A stretch of DNA of 64,000 bases from Mantamonas sphyraenae (lineage: Eukaryota; CRuMs; Mantamonadidae), in the NCBI GenBank assembly GCA_026936335.1, contig JAPMXV010000018.1:1-64000 (forward strand), read 5' to 3'. The position numbers were made by a program, and so were the translations under genes. Below the pieces are notes generated by a model. That model was not told the origin of the DNA. It searched no databases and saw nothing but the letters and a program-made list of their open reading frames with translations. Shown in pieces: positions 42,901 through 52,304 of this stretch (position 1 is the stretch's first letter; each line of letters begins with the position of its first letter).

Positions 42901-45462
42901 GTGGACGGTATCTGGGAGGCAACGGGTGCAGCGAGGTTTCGGCATGATTTCGACTTGATGATGACAACAATCGAATTCGCGTTGCGAGAGTTTGTCCGCC
43001 TGTACGCAATCCGAGCCGGACTCGCAAGCAACTACAAACAGGCAGACGCCCTATTGTCGAGACTGACAAACATCAAGATCAAGGGACGGAAGCGCCGGTT
43101 GATGCAAGAGGTTGCGGTTGACGCACAATGCGAGGAAGAAGAGGATGAGGATGAGGAGTACATGGAGGACGATGATGACGCAGTTGACGAGGAGCAGGAG
43201 GAACAGGAAGAGCAGGAGCAAGAAGAGCTGGAGGAGCAGGAGGAGCAGGAACAGAAAGAGCTGGAGGAGCAGGAGGAACAGAAAGAGCTGGAGGAGCAAG
43301 AAGAGCTGGAGCAGGAGACAAAGGGGGCCATCGTGACGCAGGAGATCATCACATTTGCCAACAAGTGGGGAAACTTCATCCGTGGCCTTCAGCGCCTCCA
43401 GCGAGGGAGAGCGGTGGACACTCTGGTGTGGCCGGAAAAGACCACCATCATGGGGAATGCATCGTCCCGCGAAACGATACGCGCACGTCTGTGTCTGCTG
43501 GCTCTGGTGCTGGCAAACGTGGTGTTTGCCACACGTGGTGTGAATCTCAAACATGCCGACCTGTCCAGCTTCGCCATGGCCACATGGCTGGCACGCAGGG
43601 CCGGTGGCCGCCAGCGACGATTTCTGCCAGCCCCCCGCCGAACATCAGCCCCCCACACCATTGCGTCTGCCCAGCGTGGGCTCGACGTCGCTCTGCTTCA
43701 ACGCGAGGAAACCTCTTTGCTGTACGTACATTTCAAAAAAGCCGTGGATGCAGTCATGAGTGCTACGGACGACAAAGTGCAGCGCCAGCTGCTTTGGGAG
43801 CTGAAAGCGGAAATGCTCGCGGGGCTACAGGAGCTTCCTGAGCACATTCGACTGGCGTGCCATGCCGCTTCGTTGGTGGACTACAATCTCTGTCTTCGGA
43901 GCGACGACAAATTGCGCCAGGACGAGTTGCTCGTGTACCACGATCTGATTCGCGATCTTGCCGTTGGTCCCCGTGGAACAAACCCGTTCCTCCGCGCCCA
44001 ACTGGCCAATGATCTCATTTTCAAGGGTGACCGCGTCGCATCGACACGATACAAACCACAGGCGTGGAGCTTCCAAGATTTGCATACTCTGCCCGAGTCG
44101 TCAGCGAGCAAAAGGCGGGTTGGGCTTGGAGACGACACAAACGCAGCCGTGCCTTTTTTCAACTCCCTTGTCCACTGGGCTGACAACAGAACGGACACAA
44201 TCAGCTCTCACAAGCTCTGCACCATTGGCTACAACATGTGGAGGGAGTTTGGAAATGATTGGAGCCAGATTCTCACAGCCGCATTGAATGCGCAGCTGGC
44301 GGATCGTGAGGCGGCCCAACTCATCGACCGTGTGGTGAGCACTATCAAGGACCATGCTCCCCCTTGTTTGCAGAAGCTAAAGGATGCAATGGAGGCACGT
44401 GACCTGGACAAAGAAACGCAAGGGCAGCTGGAGGAAGCGTGGGACGACATTGAGAAATCCATGCGAGGAAAACCCGCGAGCAAACAACTTGCACTGTCGA
44501 CGTCGTGGTGGCCGCGCACCGGCGTGGCGAACGTGGAGGAACCGTCGTCCGCATCGTCGTCGTCGTCTGCATCATCGTCGTCGTCTGCATCGTCGTCGTC
44601 GTCGTCGTCCTCGGACACAACAATGATGACACGCTGGGCATCCAGTGTTCATGGGTTGTGTGCAGGCTATGATCCAGGTGTGTACCAGCACATTGGTGCC
44701 CTCGTTTTGTACTTTGACAGCGTTACGGTGTCCGAGAAGAACGGCGTTTTGTGCATCAGCTACGCGCTCACATTCGACATCAAAGGTACAAATGTTCGCT
44801 ACGAGCAGAGGCGATCGGGTCATGCAGAGATCTCCAACAAGCTCAGCAAGCTGGGCAAGCAGCTTTCCAACGCTGCGAACGCAGCAAAACGTTTGGAAAT
44901 CAACGAGGAGATGAACACGCTGGCGCACGACTTGAAGCCAATTCAAGAGCATATGGCGCGGTTAATCAAACACGGAAGCGCAGCAGTGATGGCTGACCTC
45001 CAACGACAGTGCAACCACCGAATTCATGTCGGATACGGAGCAGCGCCCGTTGTAGCAAGCGTGCCTGTGCGTACGGATGCCGCCCAACTGGCCTGTGTCT
45101 CCACAGTCACCCTGACGCACGAACCGCAAACATCCAAACACTCTGCGTACGACTGTAAAGCCGTTCGAAAGCATGCTTGGAGCGTGGACAAGAGTGGGTC
45201 ACGGAACGATCGGTGGTATGTGCACGACGTGGCCAGCAAGACGCTGCGAGACGGAGAGGAGTGGGTGGCGCACAAGGACCGCAGTGCTGCCATCAACATC
45301 GCCAACAAATGCCATGCAGCTCGTCGGTGTGGTGTCGAGCTGTGGCTATTCACGTGGGTCTGGAGCAGCAATCGGGGGCATCTACAAGAGGCGGCCCGCA
45401 AGGCCATGCATGATGGACAAGATGCAGGCCATGGGGGTCAAAATGTCCAAGTGGTGTTGTAG
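39910..45462 (+). CDS. Giant Fanzor/TnpB-like RuvC nuclease-domain protein
   Basis: About 1,850 aa, one open frame from the ATG at 39910. The last ~290 residues look like a TnpB/Fanzor RuvC domain: RuvC-I YDPG (Asp near 1588) before two beta strands; a long charged helical insert; GYG where TnpB has its RuvC-II Glu; then HEPQTSK (Glu near 1738), the place of the relocated Glu in Fanzor sequences (ExxTSK). RuvC-III is HKDRSAAINIAN (Asp near 1790). The zinc ribbon expected between TSK and DR is reduced to scattered Cys/His. Upstream ~1,550 residues are mostly unrecognised, with a poly-Ser tract near residue 330, a Lys-rich part near 790, a poly-Glu/Gln coiled coil near 1080-1140 and a second poly-Ser near 1540. 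Fanzors are RNA-guided DNA nucleases carried by eukaryotic mobile elements, usually far shorter. Activity is not proven; the match is by motif order and spacing only. Confidence 0.6.
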   Translation: MVLTRGDHRRDASKKYNCNLSDVEMDAAWIHDEYRANGKSPPRVQIHPSAFHFLCHTTGKSHRCRVPIASEEHFRVVLRLMRYAISTLTRYRVDTEGALQFQLVCALLSLVAGVGVYDVPQKTLHMFKRHSTIITTTPIIMEAAYSASDVAHNTENATSALKRAVCDAAQSGALCRDCGWVTETGLYTGDQLTALAETLSAETERKFEIETCVSPRHPIPGSHVSSCFNMTQRTDPNTRPVVHMADSLSTREMRDGFGGKKRNPAHQPQVSAGETHHCTQLFVLHVEDMIVRHMAAASAPAKPSSPLDRAPAGSSTPLCTSSTSSSSSSSSSSSSSSSSSSSSSVLDKAVDSFCDELDELRGRFNLVPDTVTLYLHSNTVASVDTTLAQFNRRELVLEAELAHKFDISVSHVHTAVKQRCEQRGVKVVEHTAATSRCLRDACDGETLLWCPTNDGTVLRAGIWVNAQGDAIRLIQDDHAERLVCAILCGSTTLDVSMSLVGETHKAVDMVRAGGLLNLKSVTKTAGLSRLRKPERDQLHAETVRAMCSVLSSAALDRVNERLTEHLTHTTLASCSLDGQGEDEVSIQGTECLLEAMRAMPPRAAGVMADLLRRFPHGTRVRDVIALVHEAVEAQPTERPSVGVSRTCVFVRRRMVHGRTLHLFLEQDSIECGSLLQAMGVQHVLDALNGAQLEEWACVIRRLVQAEQDLVSIAKAEADATEYVEQDTWNEFLAALDKFEESNALTQRFSQSTTKLDSATIEQLRASAPKASKVLSLPTGVKLMRIVPHKPKKPKAERPLLSESWPDFLSDKLGRIVKGVANATVTHTDVLTSKTVKFTRSKGQVRQVEHGSEPLAGMAAEVQDADRRGYEKQRHELLLHLDGILPNSSSKEEDVTEEGEGKEKETSEGKGKGKAAVEAMDTQCELPAVLAKDEQLEAVETLEEMEEDDQQRRIEDIERIDTRLNSVQGCASFEQLVDALLQLKDTVSSGQEEYPKARVDGIWEATGAARFRHDFDLMMTTIEFALREFVRLYAIRAGLASNYKQADALLSRLTNIKIKGRKRRLMQEVAVDAQCEEEEDEDEEYMEDDDDAVDEEQEEQEEQEQEELEEQEEQEQKELEEQEEQKELEEQEELEQETKGAIVTQEIITFANKWGNFIRGLQRLQRGRAVDTLVWPEKTTIMGNASSRETIRARLCLLALVLANVVFATRGVNLKHADLSSFAMATWLARRAGGRQRRFLPAPRRTSAPHTIASAQRGLDVALLQREETSLLYVHFKKAVDAVMSATDDKVQRQLLWELKAEMLAGLQELPEHIRLACHAASLVDYNLCLRSDDKLRQDELLVYHDLIRDLAVGPRGTNPFLRAQLANDLIFKGDRVASTRYKPQAWSFQDLHTLPESSASKRRVGLGDDTNAAVPFFNSLVHWADNRTDTISSHKLCTIGYNMWREFGNDWSQILTAALNAQLADREAAQLIDRVVSTIKDHAPPCLQKLKDAMEARDLDKETQGQLEEAWDDIEKSMRGKPASKQLALSTSWWPRTGVANVEEPSSASSSSSASSSSSASSSSSSSSDTTMMTRWASSVHGLCAGYDPGVYQHIGALVLYFDSVTVSEKNGVLCISYALTFDIKGTNVRYEQRRSGHAEISNKLSKLGKQLSNAANAAKRLEINEEMNTLAHDLKPIQEHMARLIKHGSAAVMADLQRQCNHRIHVGYGAAPVVASVPVRTDAAQLACVSTVTLTHEPQTSKHSAYDCKAVRKHAWSVDKSGSRNDRWYVHDVASKTLRDGEEWVAHKDRSAAINIANKCHAARRCGVELWLFTWVWSSNRGHLQEAARKAMHDGQDAGHGGQNVQVVL

Positions 45463-45492
45463 ATGATTGTTGTGGTGAAATACTTGTGAAAA

Positions 45493-45901
45493 CTAGCGCC
45501 TGTATGCGGCGCGAGGTGATTTGCAAAATACAATCATCAACCCTTCCAGCCCGGCCGTCTCCTTTCCCCCCACACACACACGCAGCCTCTGCACGTTTCC
45601 ACACTCGACCACCGCTCTGGCCAATCGTGCCACCAAATCATCAGTCACAACACCCCTCTCCACGATCACCCACTGCACTTCTTCATGTCAGCTCATGGGC
45701 TTGCCCGTCAGTGCCTAGTGCACAAAGTTGGTGATCACACGTCTCCGCTCACCCACCAAATTCCCACCGCCCCTTCCTCACCTCATCTTCCTTCTTCCTC
45801 CCGAGCCATTCCTTCTCCCACTCCTCTCCTTCTCCCTCGCGCTCATGATCCCTCAGAAGCTTCACAAGCTCCCAATCAGAGTGATACCCCAGGAAATTCA
45901 T
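45493..45901 (-). CDS. Short LRR-family-like gene, probably truncated
   Basis: Exon 1 (45782-45901) MNFLGYHSDWELVKLLRDHE ends GAG|GTGAGG; a 109-nt intron ends GTGCAG; exon 2 (45493-45672) WVIVERGVVTDDLVARLARA runs to a stop, giving 99 aa. Intron phase (0) and position parallel the gene at 4.1-5.65 kb (MDLNLRQWFDLLKSGDHEQ, intron, then GLGEARAAALARALAQ). The LRR and ankyrin parts are missing; the frame ends about 30 bp from the Fanzor-like stop codon. Its ATG overlaps the stop of the CLU-TPR gene (TGATG-type overlap, CAATGA). Either a truncated 5' piece left by insertion or a short paralogue. Confidence 0.55.
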
Positions 45902-48900
45902 TGCAACACTCCGCGCATCCTCGCTTCTGCCACACGCCACTTCCTCCCACTTCCACGCACCGCACGGAACCGTGCACGTCGCCCCAGCTCTCCGTGTGCA
46001 TGTTGACCCACCCTTGCAAACACCTCCCGAGCCCCACGCCGCCTGCCCAGCGCTTCCAACACGTCCGCCAAGTTGAACAACACCCCGCCACGCAGCGGAT
46101 GCGCCTCCTCCAACCCCATTCCCTCCATCACTGCGTCGCTTTCCTCCAAAAGGTTACGTGCCTCAGTCAGCTGTCCCCTACGCGCTGCGTTCATCGCACG
46201 GTTGCTCACCGTGACCGCATACCGCAGATCCGCACGCCCCAGCCCTTCCACCACGTCCTTGTACGCCTCCTCCGCCTCGTCGTGCTGTCCTGCCGCAGCG
46301 TGCACACTTGCCATCACGCTACGGCACTCCAGCCACAGCCGGTGCCGTTGGCCCACCAGCTGACCAAACACAGACAACGCCTCACCCGCCATGCCCAACG
46401 CAGGCTCCAGCACGCCCCGACGACGAAGCAGAATCGCCATGTTCGTCAGCACACACGCCGTGCGCACGTGCCGCACCCCAACCAGGCCTTCGCACACCTC
46501 AAACGCCTCCCGAAACAGCGTCGCCGCACGCTCCTCATCCCCAACCTCCATGGCGTGCACAGCCACGTTGTTCAGCGACTCGGCAACCTCAAGGCTGCGG
46601 TCTCCGTAGCAGTGTCGCCGGATCGCAAGCGCGTGTTCCAGATGCACTCCAGCCACAGCCATCCGTCCCATCCGCTGTTCCGCCACCCCAAGGCTGTTCC
46701 ACTGCCGGCCCATCTCTGCGTGTCCCGGTCCCAGCACACGTTGCACTTCCCCCGTCGCCGCCAACAACCGCGCCACAGGCCCGTTCGACCCCACCCCGCT
46801 TTCGCCCACCTCCACACTCAACACAGCCTCGTAGGTTCGGCTGATGCTCTCCAGTGCCACGTGCACCTGCCTCTCCAGCGCCTCTTTGTTCAGCTGCAGT
46901 CCTTGCGCCAGCACCGTCGCTCCAGAGTCCAGATGCAGCAATGCACGCGACGCTCGCTTCGTCTCACGTCCAAACACCGCCCCGAGCTCCAAACTCCCCG
47001 CAGGCAGCACCTCCTCGCGCAACACACGCAACGCACCTGCCACGTCTCCCTCCCCGTCTGCAAGCACCATGGCCATGTTGTGCATCAGTCCAGCTCGAGC
47101 ACTCGCCTCCTCTCCGCCCACAAGTTCCAGCGCACGCTCCAGCTGCCGCTTCCCGTGCTCAGCCTCCATGCTCCCTGCCATCTCGCTCAACAGGCCCGCC
47201 AGTGCAATTCCGTTCTCCTGACGTCGCTGCCGCCCAACCAGCAGTTCTTGATACATCCTCTGCGCCTCGTCCGTGCGTCCCACGCGTGCATACCCTCGCG
47301 CAAGCACCTCTCGCCAAACCTCCTCCTCCTCCCCTCCCTGCCCGCCGCCTGCTGCCCCTTCAATCCGCAACATGTCTTCCAACTCACCCACCATGTCCAC
47401 ATAATCGCCGTGGTCCTCCAAAAACAACACCAGGTCCTGTCGCGTGCGCAGCGAGTGCCGATGCGACCGCGGTCCCTCCGCCCCGTCCAAGTGCTCCTGT
47501 TGCACAAGTGCCACCATGCGGTACAGCCGGTACGCCACATCGTACCGTCCCGACGCGTCACACAGCGTCGCCACATCCAGCAGTGCACTCAGCACACGTT
47601 TGTGCTTCGGCCCCAATTGTGCGTGCAACACATTCAGTGTCCGCAGCATCACGGGCTCCGCGTCGCTCACCTGACCCTGACGCACATACAGCATGCCCAA
47701 CTCGTGCAGCGGCTCCGCAAGCAACAGATGCGTACCCCCAACCTCCCGCTGCACAAGCGACAACGCCTCCAGCAGCAGTCCTTCCGCCTCGCTCCATTGG
47801 CCCTCACACTGCGCCACAATGCTCAGTTGACGCAGCGACGACGCAATTTCCAGCTGCAGCTCGCCACGCAACGCCTCGTTGCCCTCTGCAGACGCAAGCG
47901 CACGCCGTGTGTCCAACACCGCAGCCAGCGTCTCCCGTGCCTCCTCCACACGGCCTTGCTTCAACACACTCATCGCAACCCTGTCACGTGCCCCAAGTGT
48001 ACGCCTGTGCTCTTCGCCCAACACCTGTTCCAGCACAGCCACTGCTCCGGCGTACTCCCGCTCCGCTTCTGCAAACGCCTCGGCTCGTTCATGCAACCCG
48101 CCGCGCTCCAGCAACACAGCCGCCTCCAGCTCTCCGTGCACCTCTTCCAGTCCCATGGCCTCGTTCAGGTGTCTCTGCGCTTCCGCAAGCTTGCCCTGCA
48201 GCACACACAGACGCGCAACCGCTTGCAGCGACGTCACATTGTTCGGCCGCCTCGCAAGTACACGCCTCTGCAGTGCCTCCGCACCACGGTGCTCCCCAAG
48301 CTGCTCCAGCACACGGCACAGGTTGTCCAGCAGGTCCGCGGGCGCGTTTTCCTCCCCGTAGATTCCCAACGAGCGCTCCATCAGCTCTTTCGCCTGCTCC
48401 AACTGACCACGCTTTGCAAAGATGGCCGCCATGTTGTTCAACGCCGACGCAAATCGCAGCGTGTGGTCATCCTCTTGTTCTGCCAGCACACACACAAGTT
48501 GCTTCAGATGCGCCATCGCAGCAACTCCTTTGCCCAGCCGCATCTCCACACGCGCCAGCTTTTCCAGCACCCCGGCTGTCACCTCGCCCGCTTCCACCAC
48601 GGCCAGAAGCTGAGCTTGTGCCGCCGCAAACTTGTCCTGACGCATCAACACCGTCGCCAGCCGCTCTCTGTGCTCTGCTGTCCCGCTCAGCGACACCAGG
48701 CGCTTGTACGTCGCTTCTGCTTTGGCCAGCTTTTCGCCACGCACATACAGCGCCGCCAGATTTGCCAGATACATGGGCAGCCGCGTTGTGTCGCCCACAC
48801 GCTCGGCCAGCGCCACTGCTGTCTCTCCTTGCTCCTCTGCGCTCGCCATCTTGCCACGCGCCATCTGCACACGCATCATTGTGTTGGCGTACAGCGCCAG

Positions 48901-51827
48901 CAGCCAGTGCTGCGACCCAAAGAGGCTTTCCACGATAGCCATCGCCTGGCCACACTGTGCCTTGGCCTGCGCCGTGTCTCCCTTGTCCAGCGCCAGCAGC
49001 GCCATTTGGTGCAACACCCTGGCCGTGTCCAGGTGCCGTTCATCCAGCGACGTGCTGTACAGCTGCAACGCACGCTCGTACAGCGCTCCAGCCTCTCTGC
49101 GCGGCGCAACCTCCGCAAGCATCGCCATGCTCTCAGCCACGTCTGGGTTAAACTTGGCACGTACGTCGCAGGCGTATTGCACACGCAGTGCACGCTGCAA
49201 CACCTCTGCCGCCTTGCCTGGTTGCTCCATGTCATCCCACAGCTGTGCCAGGTCCTGCAGCACGACCGCATACGCCAAACTCTCCAAGGACGGCAGCATG
49301 CGCGCTGCACTCTCCATCAGTGCCAAGGCATCCCCGTGCCGGCCCAGCGCTCCCAGGGCCACCGCAAGGTTCGACTGGGCCATTGCAAGCGTCTCTCCGT
49401 CCGCTTCGTCGTTCTCCAGCAGCACCATTGCTTCGCGGTACCATTGTGCCGCCTGCTTCGTGTGTGCCGTCTCGTGCGCCATGCACATGTCTGCACACCG
49501 CGTCAGCGCCTCGGCCAGCCCGCGCGCCTCAAATTGGTTTTCTCGTCGCCGCAGCGACAGCGCAAGCTCCATGTGCTTCACGCTCACAATGCCCAGCGTA
49601 AAGTAGAGCCCAACAAGCTCTTCCATGCTACGCGCCACAGCAAGTGCATAGTGGCCATGCATGCGTTCTGTCATGTCCACACGCAGCAGCAACAGCGCCT
49701 CTGCCAGTGCGTACTTTCCCGTCAGCGCTGCCTCCTCCACCGCATCCACGCCCAGCAGCTGCCGCACCGTGACCACACTGCTCACGTCCTCGCTGCGCAC
49801 CTTGTGATCCACGTCTTCCTGCTGCTCCTGCTCCTCCTCCTCCTGCTCCTCTTCTGCCTGGCCCTCGTCCAGATGCAATACGTGTGCGCGCAGCCGTTTC
49901 CACCCGCGTCCTCCCACCCCCTCCTGTTGCCGCAAGAGTGCAAACTCGCCCGAACTGCGATCCACCTGCACGCGCAGGCTGCGTGAAACACGTACGCCAA
50001 TCAGCGAGCACGTGCGCCGCAGCAACGTCGACAGCCACGCCTTGAGCTGCTCCACGCCGCGCACAACTTCCAGCAGCTGACGAGAGAACAGTTCGTCGTC
50101 TGCCAGCGCAAACACAAACTTGCTGGTCAGCGGCTCAAACAGTTCCAGCCACGCCTCTGGCTGACCGTTCATCACGCCGTCCACGACGTCGGCCACAAAC
50201 GCGCTCAACTCCGCCTCGTTGTCCATCTGCTGCGCCACAACCACACTCTTGATACTGCGCGCCACCATTTCCAGCAACAGTGCTTCCTTGACCCCGCGGT
50301 GCGTCACGCACTGGCGCAACACGCCCACAAAGCGTACGTTCACGCCTGCCCCCTGCACCATGCGCACCAGCCTGCCCAGCTCCTCCTCCGACGCATATGC
50401 CAGCTCGTGTGTGTCATACCATGAGTCCAGAAAAGCAGCCAGGCTCGGTACAACGCCCGTCAGCAGCTTGCGGTTCGCCACAAGCACCGCTCGGTCGTGT
50501 TCGGCGCTCTCAATGGACCCAAAGCCCGTCAACGCATCCGGTGACAACGGCACACACATACGCAGCGCATACTCGGGTCGAAGCCGTGCACTGTGGTCAA
50601 ATGCCACCGACGGACCCAGCGGCGTCACCACGGGCAGCAGGCGCGTGGGATTGCACACGTACAACACGCCCGTGCTTGCATCTCGCCGCAGCTGCACGTC
50701 GCCTGCAAGTGTGCACAGCGCCTGGTTTTGTCCGTTGATGCCACTCTGGTGCTCCGCAATGTTCAACGCGGCACCCAACTGGGCTGCAACCTCGGCCGTC
50801 TGACGGTCGCGCACCACAAAATCCAACGTGCTCGTGTCCATCCCGTACGCCAGACTGCTGTCGCTCTCCACATCCCACGTCACCACATAGGTGTGCGGTG
50901 CACGGTACACCACCGCTGTCAACGGCACGCGCACGCCCAGGTCCTTGCTGCTGCCCAGCAACGTCCGCAACACCGTGTCCGTTGCGCGCAGCATGTTGCC
51001 CGCTCGCTTGCGTCCGCACGCGTGCACACGCAGAAATCCAGGCACATCCTCAGGCACATGCCGTGCCACAAAGTCTGCAAATCGGTTCAGCACCACGCGT
51101 ACCGCATACACCAGCCGCTGCCGTCCCAGCGGGTCTGACAACGTCGGCACAAGCGACACCAGGTGGTTCAGCCGCCCCTGCAACTTGGCCGCACGGCCCA
51201 CAGAGCATTGGTTCGGGTGAAGCTGCGGCACGGGGTGTGGCGCAACCACAGTCCCCTTTTCCATGTCTCCCTTTCTCCCCTTGTTCCCTCCCAGTAGCGC
51301 CTGAAGCCGCCCAGACGGACGCGAGAGGGCCCCGCTTTCCAGTTCGTTCTCCTCTGGCCGCCACTCGTACAGCGGGTACAGCGGTGACGGCGGCACCTGC
51401 TTGCGTGTGTACACGTTGCTTGCCAGCTGCTCCTTCAATGCTGCCCGCCCATCGATTGCCTCTGCGTACAGCGCGTCCCCGAAAAAGCTCGAATCGTCCA
51501 CTTCCTCCTCCTCCTCCTCCTCCTCGTTGTCTGTCGCCTCCCTTCCTTTGCCCTGTCCATCCTCCACCCACACCTCTTCCACCTGTTCCGCCTGCTCCCG
51601 CTCGTTCTCTCCGTTGCCATCTTGCTCCCCCTCCTCCTCTCCTCCTCCTCCCCCTCTTCGGGCAACGACGCCATGATCCCAGCAAGCAACTCGTTTGTTC
51701 CTGCCTTGCCGCTCGTCGGCACAGCCTCCACATCCTCTTCCCCTTCCTCTTCACCCTCCCACTCCACCGCGTCTTCCAGAGGCACTCGTGGTGCCACGCT
51801 GAATTTCGACCGGAAAACCTCGGGCAT
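45898..51827 (-). CDS. CLU-like/TPR repeat giant protein
   Basis: Main frame 45898-51582 (1,894 aa), with a likely N-terminal part starting MPEVFRSKFSVAPR at 51827 after one frame correction near 51650 in a GGA/G-rich tract. The N-terminal third resembles the central domain of CLU/eIF3-p135-type proteins: YALRMCVPLSPDALTGFG, then a helical stretch and GVNVRFVGVLR, the counterpart of GINMRYLG. After acidic linkers the rest is about 25 tetratricopeptide repeats of the kinesin-light-chain kind (ALEIRRxxxGxxHxxxAxxLxNLA pattern), usually cargo or partner binding. CLU proteins bind mRNAs of mitochondrial proteins and organise mitochondria. The similarity is partial, so the name is a domain statement, not an orthology claim. 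Acidic runs of 8 to 14 residues separate domains. Confidence 0.65.
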
Positions 51828-52304
51828 GTCGTGTTGTCTCCGGATGCGCGCTGCGAAGTGCTTGTTCGCATCCCCATGCGCCAGTGCTCGCACACCAACT
51901 CCACACAATCACGCCACACACGCATCAGCATGTTTGCTCGCCGCCCCACCATCCGCTTGTCCCTGCACGGCGCAAGGGACGCGCTCGCGACTCTTGTCCG
52001 ACCCTCCAAACCCCAAGGCAACGTCAACCACCTCGCTCGCACCATCCACACCCATCCCTCCTGCTCCTCTGTGTCCGCACACACCCGTGTGCACCCGCGT
52101 GCCCTGGCCACGCACTCGCCTTCCACGCAACCACCCTGCGCCAAGCTTGTCCTTCGCCCAGCACCTCCATCCCCACACATTGTACACCGCACAATGCACC
52201 CAGCGCCACTGTCGACGACTTCAAGGCCCCACGCAAGCCTCATGAGCGCCTGCGCCACAAAGCGCGGTGCCGACCACCAAAACCTGTTCTCACCCTCAAA
52301 TCCC
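51828..52304. other. Divergent intergenic region
   Basis: 477 bp between the CLU-TPR start and the NADH-oxidase/rhodanese start, which diverge. In-frame upstream ATGs at 52242 (MSACATKR) and near 52195 could extend the oxidoreductase with a Ser/Arg-rich leader resembling an organellar presequence. No other gene is supported. Confidence 0.4.

Larger units (their letters stand above)
39462..45492 (+). mobile_element. Candidate Fanzor-carrying insertion between LRR-family fragments
   Basis: The segment contains only the Fanzor-like gene and its leader. It is bounded on the left by an LRR-family 3' fragment (minus strand, ending 39461) and on the right by an LRR-family-like 5' gene piece (minus strand, from 45493). 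No transposase, terminal inverted repeat or target-site duplication was identified by eye. The boundaries are where recognisable flanking homology stops and are therefore approximate. Confidence 0.4.

Noticed and set aside
39462-45530. Terminal inverted repeats around the Fanzor-like gene
   Set aside because: Compared both edges in both orientations; only scattered short matches, below what chance would give.
45685-49986. 1,433-aa open frame on the plus strand
   Set aside because: His/Gln/Arg-rich antisense shadow of the CLU-TPR gene; no domain and many alternative antisense frames exist.
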